From: Zanthoxylum bungeanum
Taxonomy: Eukaryota > Streptophyta > Magnoliopsida > Sapindales > Rutaceae
DNA length: 64,000 bases
Direction of reading: 5' to 3'
NCBI GenBank assembly: GCA_019454045.1
Contig: SKCR01049634.1
Location: 1 to 64,000 of the forward strand
Of the stretch, positions 36,527 through 47,755 are shown in pieces. Every line of letters starts with the position of its first letter. The stretch's first letter is position 1. Below the pieces are notes generated by a model that did no database searches, was not told the DNA's origin, and saw only the letters and a list, made by a program, of their open reading frames with translations. The translations under genes were made by a program, and so were the position numbers.

Positions 36527-38313
36527 ATGGCTTCTAGCAGTGAGGAGACACCAGATCCTATGACTACGCATCTGATCATACTCCAAGAACGATTACGCTC
36601 CTTAAAAGAAGAGAGTCAAGCCATGCGAAGCTCCAATATAACCCTCCAGAAGAAACTGGAGCAAATCTCTTCAACCTCCCAACAACCTGATTCTCCAGAC
36701 CATCGCATCAACCCTACAATCCCCACCAATCTTCTGGGGGCATTCAATAATGTGGCAAGCGAGAATCCTCCATTGGAAAACCATCTACCAAATCAAGAAA
36801 GAAGTCGACATATCTCCCCAACCGACCAAGCACGGCAAGTTGCCTCCACCATGCGTAAGGAAATGAAAGAGTTCAAAGATGCAATTCTCTCCAACCTACC
36901 TAGTGTCAGACTAGGGGTGAGCATCGGTTCCGGTTCTACCCGGAACCGGTTGGAACCGGACCGATTTTCCGGGTTGGAACCGGAACCGGTTGTAATCGGG
37001 TAGGTTCCGGTTCCAAATATGAAGGAACCGATTTTATCTGGGTAGGTTCCGGTTCAAAATGGTCGGAACCGGAACCGGACATGGAACCGATTTATATGAA
37101 CATAAATTTTAAACATTTGGTGTTCATTATTTAACACATCAGTTGTTTCTTTGAAGTTCAAGGTCTATTGGAAAAAATTATGGTTCATATATTTTTTAGA
37201 AAAAAGTTAAAGGTCTATTGTAAATGTTAAGTTTGAAACCTCGGTGCATTATCTTTGCTTAAAGCTTGATGAATTAACATTCTTAGTAAGTCTAACATAA
37301 GTATAATGAAAATCTATATATAACTAAAGATATCAATAATCAAATATTTTGAAATAAAATAGTGGGCTATTGTATAACCTTTCGTTCTTGAGCTTCCGCA
37401 CTCCGATTTGGTCCCCGTTTTTTCCTACGGACTCGTATCAGAATGTAGTTTTCACTAAAATATTTTAAAATAGGGTAATTCAGAATCGGACCAGAACCGG
37501 ACCAGAACCGGATTGGAACCGAATAATAGGGTACCCTGTTTAATTGGGTAGGTTCCGGTTCCACTTAGTGCGGAACCGAATTTTTCCGGGTAGGTTCCGG
37601 TTCTATGCGGAACCGGAACCGAAACCGGTTTTGCTCACCCCTATGTCAGACTACCAGTGTGAAAAAGCCGAGCTGACACAATCTCAGATACACTATTTTT
37701 GGAGACCATCACTTCCATTGAGCTACCAAGGAAGTTCAGTCCTCCAGATATGAAGATGTATGATGGATCAACTGGCCCAGACGACCATGTTGTCCATTAC
37801 AAATACAAGATGTTATCAACGGGTCTGGATTCTCATCAATGGGAAGCTGGTATGTGCAGAGGATTTGGAGAAACATTAGTTGGTCCTGCCCTCACCTGGT
37901 TTATCAATCTCCCATACAGACCCATCGAGTCTTACCAACAGCTAGCAGAAAAATTTGTGGAGCATTTCGCAAGTTCTTGTAAGCTTGATAAGACCACCAA
38001 TGACCTTAATGTCATCCAACAACAGAGATGAGAGTCCTTGCGAAGCTACGTGGCTCGCTTTAATAAAGAGAGTATAAAAATCCCAGATCTCTATCAGCCT
38101 ACTGCAGTGGAAGCATTTAGAAATGAATTACTTTCAGAAAGTAAACTTTATAAAAAGCTCACTAAATTTCGATATTACACTATAAATCAAGCCATGACTC
38201 GATCCCACATTGAGATTAGGTGGGAGGAAGATAAGAGGAACAATAAGAGAAGAAGCTTCACCAACCATGACAATGAAAGAAGTTTGAATCCTCCCAAGCG
38301 ACATAATAAATGA
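36527..38313 (+). pseudogene. gag of the tRNA-Lys gypsy element, split by a MITE
   Basis: ATG at 36527 (ASSSEETPDPMTTHL) is followed by a coiled-coil-like segment (LQERLRSLKEESQAMRSSN) and runs to the MITE insertion at 36904-36911. Past the MITE the same frame meets TGA at about 37661 and resumes in the gag core: RKFSPPDMKMYDGSTGPDDH, GPALTWFINLP, YQQLAEKFVEHFASS. TGA at 38029-38031 precedes SLRSYVARFNKESIKI. Besides the insertion, at least two stops disable it. It would encode the particle protein. Confidence 0.85.
36912..37643. mobile_element. hAT-type MITE (732 bp) inside gag
   Basis: Terminal inverted repeats TAGGGGTGAGCA/TGCTCACCCCTA are flanked by a perfect 8-bp duplication TGTCAGAC (36904-36911 and 37644-37651), the hAT signature. 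Both ends are crowded with GGAACCGG/CCGGTTCC words while the middle is AT-rich with no transposase. It is non-autonomous. Removing one duplicate brings the flanking gag frame back into phase. Confidence 0.93.
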
Positions 38314-38339
38314 TGTGCTAGTAATACTTCTCAATAAGA

Positions 38340-40705
38340 TATCACCAGATGTAATTAGACAAAAAAAAAAATGGGCCAGAAGCCACCTATTGTTGCTTTG
38401 GGGACATCATAGCTTCCCAAACAAGTATTCATTGGTAACTTTAAAAGAAAATGACCTTCACAAAACTATAACTTAGGGAGAAACTCATTTGCTCCAATCG
38501 ACCACATAAAAAATCATCAGACCCAATCGATATACTTCTTCCATTCGACATGAGAATACCCTCATATTCTTCCGGCATACCCACCGACTAAGAAGTATTC
38601 TCTAGTAATGTCATCCACTCCAAACTACATGGAAATATTATCATATTCTTCATACAATAAGGTGGATGGCCATCTGGCTACATATAAGAATTGTTATCAT
38701 TTCCATACGACATTGAATGACTCACCACATTCAGACGACTGAAAGGATTTTCATCTCCTCCATATGACATGCATGGATTGCCTTCAACTCCATACTAGAT
38801 GGTTAGATAGTCGTCTCTTTCTGGCGACATGAGAAGATAATTATATTCTTCACATTACATGAATGGATTGCCATCAATTCTAGACTCCATTCGACCATAG
38901 TCTCATAGACCCTCACCAGGAACAAGGCGCGTCCCTTCAGTGGAACCATTTTTCCTACCATTCACCCCATATGATGATGAGATATATTTGGCATGAGGAA
39001 GATGTCTCAGTCGATAATACTCTAATGAAGACTTGGCGTGGACATCCCGGTCGACATTACCAGGTATGGCTTGCACTTTTTATAGTTGACATTACAATTT
39101 ATAGTTTGGGAATTGTTATGGGTGTCCCAGTCGATATTACAACATATAGTTTGGTAATTATTATGGATGTCTAGCTTGGTAATTGTTATTGGTGTCTTAG
39201 TCGACAATACAATATGTGGCTTGGCACTTGTTGAGTATCCCACTCGACACTACATGTATGGAGAATTTGTATTAAGATATCCCACTCGACACTACATGTA
39301 TGGGGTGATAATATCCCAGTCGACATTACCAGACTTGGCAAGGATATCCCACTCGACACTACATGTATGGAGACTCAGCATGAGGAAGATGTCTCATTCG
39401 ACACTACACGTGTGAAGCTTGACACTTGTTAAGGATCTCATTCGACACTACACATGTGAAGTTTGTCACTTGTTAAGGATCTCATTCGACACTACACATG
39501 TGAAGCTTGGCACTTGTTAAGGATCTCATTCGACACTACACATGTGAAGCTTGGCAAGAATCTCATTCGACACTACACATGTGAAGCTTGAAACTTGTTA
39601 AGGATCTCATTCGACAATACACGTGTGAAGCTTGTCACTTGTTAAGAATCTCATTCGACACTACACGTGTGAAGCTTGGCATTTGTTAAGGATTTCATTC
39701 GACACTACACGTGTGAAGCTTGACACTTGTTAAAGATCTCAGTCGACAGTACCATGTGAAGCTTGGCGCTAGTTAAAGATCTTATTCGACACTACATATA
39801 TGGTCTTGTAGAATGAGAAATGAAAACCATCACTAACCTTTATCAGGTCTTATAGAGTGAGGATTGTAGAATGAGGAATGAAGACCCCTATTGGCATCTG
39901 TCATGTCTTGTAGAATAAGGAATGAGAACCCTCATGATTGTAGTCTCATGGTCTTCAAACGACATGGTCTCAGACTACAAGTCATGTAGAATGAGGAATT
40001 ATACCCTCATTGACTTTTATCAGGTATTGTAGAATGAGGAATTATATCCTCATAGACCTTTGTCAGGTCTTGTAGAATGAGGAATGAGAACCCTCATGGA
40101 CCTTCATCAGGTTCATTCGACCGTAGTCTCATGGTCTTCAAACGACATGGTCTCAGACTACAAGTCCTGTAGAATGAGGAATTATACCCTCATTGACTTT
40201 TGTCAAGACTTGTAGAATGAGGAATTATACCCTCATTACCTTTGTCACGTCTTATAGAATGAGGAATGAGAACCCTCATTGACCTTCTTCAGGACTAGTA
40301 GAGTGAGAAGTGATGACCTTCTTGGACTTTTATCAAGTCTATTCGACATGTCCATACGACCGTAGTCACATGGACCCTCATCAGAAGAATGTGTGATGAC
40401 CTTCATCAGGTCTAGTAGTATGATAAAGAAAGACTCTTGGACCTTCGTCAGGTCTGTAGAGTGAAGACTTTCATAGACCTTCATCTGGTCCAAAAGACAT
40501 TGAAGATTCCCATGGTTCTTCGACCCGTAGTATGGGGATTATCTTGACCTTCATCTGGTTCAGTCGACCAGGGACATCCCCCATGGACTCATGTCGAGTC
40601 AAATGAAGACATGGACTTCCTACAGTCCATACGACAATGTCGTGTGAAATAACTTCTGAACTTTCATCTGGTTCAGTCAACCGGGGACATCCCCCATGGA
40701 CTCAT
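38340..40705. repeat. Tandem-repeat arrays downstream of gag
   Basis: There are two array types. About 39000-39800 repeats a roughly 35-60 bp theme containing CATTCGACACTACAC and GTGAAGCTTGGCACTTGTTA. About 39800-40700 repeats a theme of TAGAATGAGGAATGAGAACC with CCTTCATCAGGTC. 38340-39000 has looser versions with CGACATG words. No credible protein is encoded. The arrays are internal to the gypsy element and end at the Athila insertion point. Confidence 0.8.
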
Positions 40706-41442
40706 TGACCGGCGTAAACACACACGTATAAAGCAAGCGCACGTATCGTTCAAGTAGTATAAAAATATCGATCCCACGAAGACTTAATTCCTACTATTGT
40801 TAGTAATTGTTGAATCTATTTATTTACAAATAACTAATTAAAGGGAGAATGGAATTGATTGCTTGATTGATTTGGTTGATTGTAGATTTGCTAAATAAAT
40901 AAAAAGATAAAAGAAAATACTAAGGAAAATAAAAGACACAAAGATCTAAGGTTGTGATTTCTTTTAATATCATTTTAAAGATGAAGTGGTTATCTTAAAG
41001 TTGGGTAATATATTGATTTATTAACCTGGAACACTAAATTATGTGTAAGCCTCTGTCGATGGTCAGACACAAATATCCAGTTTAACCCAATTGAACCATA
41101 TTTCTATGTCAACCAAATTATCCGAATTCATTAAGTTTAAGTTCCAATTATAGCTACCCCCGCCCGACAGGTATATTCATATCCTGTAAGGAAATCTGTT
41201 AAAGGGTTATCTATCCTCAAGGAAGATCGTGGGCTATTAAGTCTAAGGCTGAAACCTAAAATCCCTATGTCTAGTTCATTTTAGATTTACCATATCAATC
41301 TTATTGGTGATCAGACAACAAGAAGCATTAAACTTAAGACTTAATAAGTAAACCTTTAAATTATCCAAACTATAAAATAACCCCTTATAAACCGGTGATA
41401 TTAAAAGTCATCACAACCCCAGGTAACTAACACATAACTAGG
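40706..41442 (-). repeat. 3' LTR of the Athila element, left (3'-end) portion
   Basis: It matches 63142-63886 with only scattered differences (roughly one to two per 100 bp by eye) and breaks at CTAGG where Tat-2 inserted. On the - strand this is the end of the LTR, finishing in CCGGTCA. Confidence 0.9.
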
Positions 41443-44016
41443 TGTAGGACACAGAAACTGAGCGACGCCGTTCCTAGGCTCGCGGCCTAGTTGGAAAGGA
41501 TTACATAACATGGAGTCGCCACCCGGTGTGAACCGGGACAAAGATTTAAGGCCGCATTCACCCCTCGCAAGGGAAGACCTCAAACCGTTGGGTTCGGAAT
41601 GGTCCCTTACTTATGTCACTTGTAATGAAAGGATTCATGTAATAATTTAACTAAGCTTAAGTAACACTTATTTCCAATAGTATCATGCTTCTAAATTCTC
41701 ATATGCAAAATAAAACTTATGTGTACGCTTTTACATATATCTCATATTTAAAATTGCATGCTTAACATATATCAAGATAGCAACGAACATACAAATTTAC
41801 ATATCACATTCAGGAAAAACACAAGCACACATATTAACCATACAAGCACATATAGTAACCATACAAGCACACGTATGGGCACTTTTCCAAGTGGTACGTG
41901 GAATTGTAGCCCAAGTACAGACCGCACTACCGTCCATTCGGAATCGGCTACGGAATTTACGTCTGGGTTTCCATCCGATATTACCGCAAGAAATAATACC
42001 CAAATGTTATCATGACACGAGCATATGAATGGTAATACATTGACACATTTGCATAAGAAAGATCAACCAATAGGCAATCATGCATGAATGTAATAAGGCA
42101 GACTCAGTTCAGTGTGTGCACGTTCGTGTAGCGTTCGTAAACGCGTTCGAACGGAAATGAAACAGAATGCTCACGTTCGAGTAGCGTTCGTAAACGCGTT
42201 CGAACGGAAATGAAACAGAATGCTCACGTTCGAGTAGCGTTCGTAAACGCGTTCGAACGGAAATGAAACAGAATGCTCACGTTCGTATGGCGTTTGTTAA
42301 CGCGTTCGAACGGAAATGAGACCTGATGCATGATAAGGCAAAATTTATGCGCGTTCGAGTTGCGTTCGGGAACGCGTTCGAACGGACACGGGCCTGATGC
42401 ATGAAATAGGATGCAATAAATAGAAAATAAAGGGGCGCGGCGAAGCACTGCCGTAAAGGTGACCTTTTGGGGCTCTTGATCTCTCAAAGAGATGACCTTT
42501 AGACCAACATGCTAAGCCCATGCGCATCACGTCACACATACAAGACTAGAACCAATCATATCAACCAAGTATGCCCGATTGAACACATCTCACATCCAAT
42601 CTGAACACACGTCAACCGGCGCGGCAAAGCATTGTGGAAAAGGGGGCTTTTAGCCCCTCCCCATAGGGGGTCTCACATCACACTTACTAAGCCCATGCGC
42701 TCGATTGACTCATACAAAGATAAACAATATATTGAATTCAAGAGAAAACTAAATAAACAAAAAGCAACACAACGAAAGAGAGATGGTGCCGTTTACTCAA
42801 GCGGTACGTGGAGTTGTGGCCCGAGTACAGATCATATTACCGTCCATTCGGAATCGGCTATGAAATTATGTCCGGGTTTCCATCCGATATACCGCGAGAG
42901 TTGACACATCTCTCATTCATCCAATACCCCAAACATATTACATCTCATAATTCATGCATATTTATCTACTCAAAGACCACAACATGCATTCATAGACGAC
43001 TCTCATGCGAATAGAATTCAATAAACAATGAATATAAACTAATGAAAAGGTACCCTCAGGTCTAACCTTTTAAATCACCTCTCGGATGTATGGTACACGA
43101 TCGTCGGAAGGGTGGATGCTCCGCAACTCTCCCGGTTCACTGGTTCACTGTTCTCGTTCGTTGTCTTTACTGATTTGCTTGCGGCTCCAACTCCGTTCTG
43201 CTCCTATTTCCTCTTTATCTTTTGCTTACTGTTTTTGGGTGTCTTCTTCCTGTAGTTTTTATGTGTGTTGTGTATGAGTTAGAGACTAGCTAGCTAGGGT
43301 GAGAAGGTTGGTGAAGGGTTTTTTATAGGCAAAGGGTTAGGTTTGACAAGAAAGGAATTTGATTTGGTTTGGTTAAGGGAAGTCAAGAGATTTGATTTGG
43401 TTTGGTTAAGGGAAGTCAAAGATTGAGGGGGGACAAATCTTGGCTAGATAGGGAAGGTTGGATATTTGATTGGCTTGGATTAGGAATACAATATTTTAAG
43501 TTTGGGAATAATCTTATTAGATTGGGAATATAATTGGTTGATTGATTTTAATTAGGCATGATATATTGATTTAGTGTGTGATTTGTTTAATTTAGGCATG
43601 ATTTTAGTTTAAGTTGGTAATTGTTTATTTTATGTTTGGTATATGTATGTTTTATTTAATCATTTAATTAATTTGATTATTATATTATTAGTTAATGTTT
43701 TAATTAATATTTATTTATTTAATTGGGATGTGTTTTATGGGCTTTGGGGGGGCTAATTGGGCTGGATGTGAGGCTAGCAGCAAAACCAGAATTACCGACA
43801 CCGTTCGAACGCTTCTTCGAACGCGGCACGAACGCCCGCAATCCGTTTGACGTTCGAACATAAACACGAACGTAGCACGAACGAAAACAGTGAACCTTGT
43901 TTATTCTGAATTTCCCCTTCCGATGTCCGTTTCCCGTGACCTCCGTGACTTAAAAGGTAGTGTCTCCAAAATGAGACTCATCATAGGGACTCATGTGTAA
44001 AAATGCAGTGCCTACA
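41443..44016 (-). repeat. 3' LTR of Tat-2
   Basis: On the - strand it begins TGTAGGCACTGC and ends TGTCCTACA. It contains a 53-bp tandem array (42119-42395), and a conserved 110-bp module twice (about 41884-41995 and 42786-42899). Short frames at 43086-43277 and elsewhere are repeated in the other LTR and are not considered genes. Confidence 0.95.
42119..42395. repeat. 53-bp tandem repeats in the Tat-2 3' LTR
   Basis: Units start at 42119, 42172, 42225 and 42278 (period exactly 53), with a diverged fifth near 42352. Each has CACGTTCG, GCGTTCG and AACGCGTTCGAACGGA. The unit at 42278 begins CACGTTCGTATGGCGTT, exactly like the CACTA array units. Confidence 0.92.
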
Positions 44017-44030
44017 GTCGCCCCCACTTT
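44017..44030 (-). promoter_or_regulatory. Polypurine tract of Tat-2
   Basis: AAAGTGGGGGCGAC on the - strand abuts the 3' LTR start TGTAGGCACTGC. It matches the Tat-1 tract at its first nine bases. Confidence 0.85.
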
Positions 44031-45205
44031 GATGGGACTTGTGTAATGTGCAACATGTGCAACAGTGACAATCCTATCAAAGTTATGCAATGCATTTCTA
44101 CTTACCTGGCTCGCCAGCTGCCACTTGACTTACCATGTGCTGATTGATTTGGGTGGTGAGGTGCTGCTGCGACCCTGGTTCATTCCCGAACCGTGTTGTG
44201 ATGTGGTCCATTCCCGAACCGTATTGAGATGAGGCTTATTCCTCCCGAGCTTTATTCCCGAACTGTTAAGATGAGGCTTTATTCCTCCGAGCTTTATTCC
44301 CGAACTGCTGACTGTGTAGAGATAGGGCTTTATTCCATGATTGTTTGGACTGTGGGCTTTATTCCCGAACTGTATTGAGATGAGGCTATATTCCCCTGTA
44401 CTTTGTTCCCGAACTGTTGCGATGAGACTTTATTCCTCCCGAGCTTTATTCTCGAATTGTTGAGATGAGGCTTTATTCCTCCCGAGCTTTATTCCCGAAC
44501 TGTTGAGATGAGGCTCTATTCCTCCTGAACTTTATTCCCGAACTATACCGACATGAGGCTTTCTTCCCCTTGAGCTTTGTTCTCAAACTATACTGATATA
44601 AGACTTTTATTCCCTTGGGCTTTGTTCCCGAACTGTGTTGATATGAGGCTTTATTCCCCTGGGCTTTGTTCCCGAACTGTACTGATATGAGGCTTTCTTC
44701 CCCTGGGCTGATACTGATATGGGCCTCACCCCTAGACTGATACTGATAGGGGCCTCGCCTCCAGACTGATACTGATATGGGCCTCGCCCTGGAATCATTA
44801 TCTGAATCTGATACTGTGCTTTTTACCGTTTCTGATTAGCTTGTTCTTTGCCGCTTTTCTTATTCTTTAAAACCTGTGAACACAAAACAAACACAAAAAG
44901 ATGCAAAATGTGTTACGTGTATGCATGCATGAATGTTCCTATCCCGTCGGGTTAGGTCTTCTGCCAATTCTCTTGGTGACTGCTCAGTCTTCCTTTCCTC
45001 AGGCAAGCCACCGCTTTAATCTGTCTACGCTGATCGGCTTGGTGAACTAATTCCCTTCCAAGTCTGATGCTCTCACTGCCCCCTCTCTGCTTGTTTATTC
45101 GAGGATTCCCCGTGTTCTGAGTATCATATTACCAAGATTGAAACACACTCATGTTGCAAGTTTGAAAGTAATAGTCTTAGGCAGATAAATGAAATGATCG
45201 CCTTT
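44031..45205 (-). repeat. 3' non-coding region of Tat-2 with tandem array
   Basis: About 44150-44800 is an irregular array of roughly 40-60 bp units with TTCCCGAACTGT and GAGGCTTTATTCC, ending in shorter GATACTGATATGGGCCTC units. 44940-45180 carries sequence homologous to the Tat-1 integrase tail (TCAGACTTGGAAGGGAA on the - strand), so the large deletion resumes here. No gene. Confidence 0.75.
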
Positions 45206-45206
45206 A

Positions 45207-46598
45207 TTAATGTTGAGGAAAATTTCGAACAAAATCAATGTCTTTATTAAAAGTGCAAGATAAACTAGGAGAAACAACAGTGTCTTCTTCTTCAGCCCAT
45301 GGTTCTTCACCATTGTTATCCCTTATTCCTATGAAGCTGAGTGGTTGAGAGTTTGGAGGACAAGGGTTTCGGGTAGGCCAGAGTTGATCATGTAGTTGGG
45401 CAGGGGATTTCTGTGTGCGTGGGTTGTTCTTTTTCTGGGTCGGGTATTGTATGGGCATCGATGAGGTTTTGGATTTCATGCCTGAGGCGGGCGCAGTTGT
45501 CGGTGTCATGGCCTTTTTCTTGTGTGGAAGTGACAGTATAAGTTTAAGTTCATGTGAGGTGGCACATGATTTGGAATGGGCCTAGGTTCCAAAGGTTTTA
45601 AGAGTCCATGTGCCTCCAGCTTTTCGAATACCTTTGAAAGAGGCTTACCAAGGTTAGAAAATCGTCTGTTCTTAATGGCAGTGACTTCAGCAGTAGCAGG
45701 CATAGTCCCTGAATGTCCCCCAATGGGCTTCCTGTTTAGACCATAGAATTTTCTATTCTCGGCCTCTTCTTCCTCAATATCCATGACAGTTCCCTCAACT
45801 GCCGAAAGTCTGCAATCATGGAGGTCATTCTCCTCAGTTTTCCATAAATAGAGGCTTGGTGCCCTTGATGATCATTTTGATCTGGTCATTTTCTGAGGGC
45901 CGGGTCTGCATCTTCAGAAGCTGGCTCCTCCAGCGGTCCACATACTCTTTGAAGCTCTCCTCCGGCTTCTGCTTAGTGTTCTCCAAATCTCGAAGTGACA
46001 AATCAATCTCCAAGTCTGTAACATACTGCTTCAGAAAAGCATCAGCTAGTTCCTTCCAATCTTCCTTAACCTTCTTCTCAAGGCTATGATACCAAACCAC
46101 AGGCGCCCCCTCGAGTGACATCCCAAATATCTTTTGGACTTGGCGCTGAGATAGGCCAACTGAACTCATAACAGACACATACTGACGGAGATGCACCCTC
46201 GGATCTCCATTCCCATTGAACTTAACCAAATCCGGCATCTTAAACTGCGCTGGCAACTGCTCCTCAAACTTCATTGTCTCATAGTCTAGCAAATCTTCAT
46301 TCTTACCCCTCATCTTACGGGTAACGGATTCAACCTGATCCCTGAGTTTCTGTATCTCGGCCTGAGACCCAATCACTCTGTCTGTTGCATACTCTGCATT
46401 ATCATCATCAAAGGCGGGGATATCATCCCCCAACCCATTCGGAGGCTTCTCGCGCCTTACATTCTCTGAATTCTCCCCAGCACGGGGCACAGCCATATTT
46501 GTCATGGCAGCAGTCAAGGCTTGCAACTGTTCAGTAATCTTGGCGAAGCCACTTTCCAACTGATCTATCCGGGATACCTCAGTATCTGATTCACTCAT
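45207..46598 (-). pseudogene. Tat-2 gag (with two frameshifts) fused to a pre-RT remnant
   Basis: The start is ATG at 46598 (SESDTEVSRIDQLESGFAKI), equivalent to 2001 in Tat-1. It is open to 45834 through a coiled coil (AEIQKLRDQVESVTRKM) and the gag core (KFNGNGDPRVHLRQYV, LEGAPVVWYHSLEKK, ESFKEYVDRWRSQLLKM). Two single-base losses relative to Tat-1, near 45840 and 45790, shift the frame; it is readable again as VMDIEEEEAENRKFYG from about 45787. Downstream, NKDIDFV belongs to the pre-RT linker, after which pol is missing. The first 255 codons, with most of the gag core, remain intact. Confidence 0.85.
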
Positions 46599-46739
46599 GT
46601 CTGTTCTCGGTATTTTGGTGAGTCTTCCCTTTTTTCTAACCCAACGGGAATCTATGATGGCTTTTAGAACACAAGGGTTAACATGATGTATGTATGCATG
46701 ATGTGCATAAGAAGTATATAACATATATTAAATCAAATA

Positions 46740-47734
46740 AAATTCTCAAACAAATCGGCCTATTATCATTTTAGAAGTTTTGGGACAACTGTCATAAGAG
46801 TGAACCCGTCCCAGTTTAAATGGCCTAACGAGTTCGAGTTCATGTCTTATGGCAAAGAGCCCAACTAAATCCAAATGATAAAATTCCGAACACAATCATA
46901 AAATGGCCCATTGTTATTAGAAACCTTTTGGCCCAATCGTCATAAGATGTGTTCTTGTCCCAGTTTAAATGGCCCAACAAGCCCATATCCCATGATAAGT
47001 GGTCCAAATGGATCCAAACAACGATGTTCTCAAACACAAGCAAGATGATGCAAACATGACATAATAATTTTTACAAAGTGGCCCATCAATATTTCAGAAG
47101 CTTTTGGCCTAATAGTCATACGGTGCGAACTTGCCCCAGTTTAAATGGCCCAGCAAGCCGCATTTCTGACAATAGTCCAACTGCATCCAAATGAGGATGG
47201 TCCACAAGCACATACTCAAGGAAATAATTGCTACTTTAGCCAACCCGGTCTATAGGTGGGTTAGTAAGAGTATAGACAAAGGCTCTCACCGGCGAAGGAT
47301 GGCCCACAACTAGGTCTCCCCACTCAAGGGTTCGAGCAACCAAGTGAGCGCACCCTTTTTTATACGCTAAGGTACGTGCCAATGAGCTATGGTGTGTGAC
47401 GGACTGTCAAATGGATTTCCCGTTGTAGATCCCCCAGAGGGAAGGTGGAGCGAGGCTCACTTAAATACCCAAGCCTCTTAGGCTCTTATCGCTTGTTGTC
47501 AGGAATAAACAACGAGTCCTCCAAATTAGTCCACACAATAGGCTACAAGTAGATGGCTATCTAGGTGCCTTCACAGCTTTTCCTTCTAGAAAGGTAGTGA
47601 TGAAGGAAGACACCAAACCATTACCTAGCCCAAAAATGCCTTCAATTAAACCCTTACTTTATCCACTATAGACACGGTCAATTAAAACACAAATCCAAAC
47701 ATCACAAGTCAATATTTCGGGGCCAATTCTCTTG
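46740..47734 (-). other. Leader of Tat-2
   Basis: Non-coding. It carries repeats with GTTTAAATGGCCCA/TGGGCCATTTAAAC (46740-47200) and a TATAAAAAAGG box (47355-47364, - strand), both shared with the Tat-1 leader. Confidence 0.65.
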
Positions 47735-47752
47735 TCCCCAGTGGAGTCGCCA
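47735..47752 (-). promoter_or_regulatory. Primer binding site of Tat-2
   Basis: TGGCGACTCCACTGGGGAC on the - strand, three bases from the 5' LTR end at 47756. Identical over its shared length to the Tat-1 site. Confidence 0.88.
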
Positions 47753-47755
47753 GAC

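Larger units (their letters stand above)
34600..40705 (+). mobile_element. 5' part of a Tat-like Ty3/gypsy element (tRNA-Lys primer site)
   Basis: It comprises a probable 5' LTR (about 34600-36440), a tRNA-Lys primer site, a gag interrupted by a MITE, and then arrays of tandem repeats until the Athila insertion at 40706. No protease, RT or integrase is visible. The 3' part would lie beyond the Athila element, outside the window, so whether pol ever existed in this copy is unknown. Confidence 0.7.

Noticed and set aside
43086..43277. 63-codon frame perfectly repeated at 49396-49587
   Set aside because: Identity is due to both copies lying in the two Tat-2 LTRs; no protein family features.
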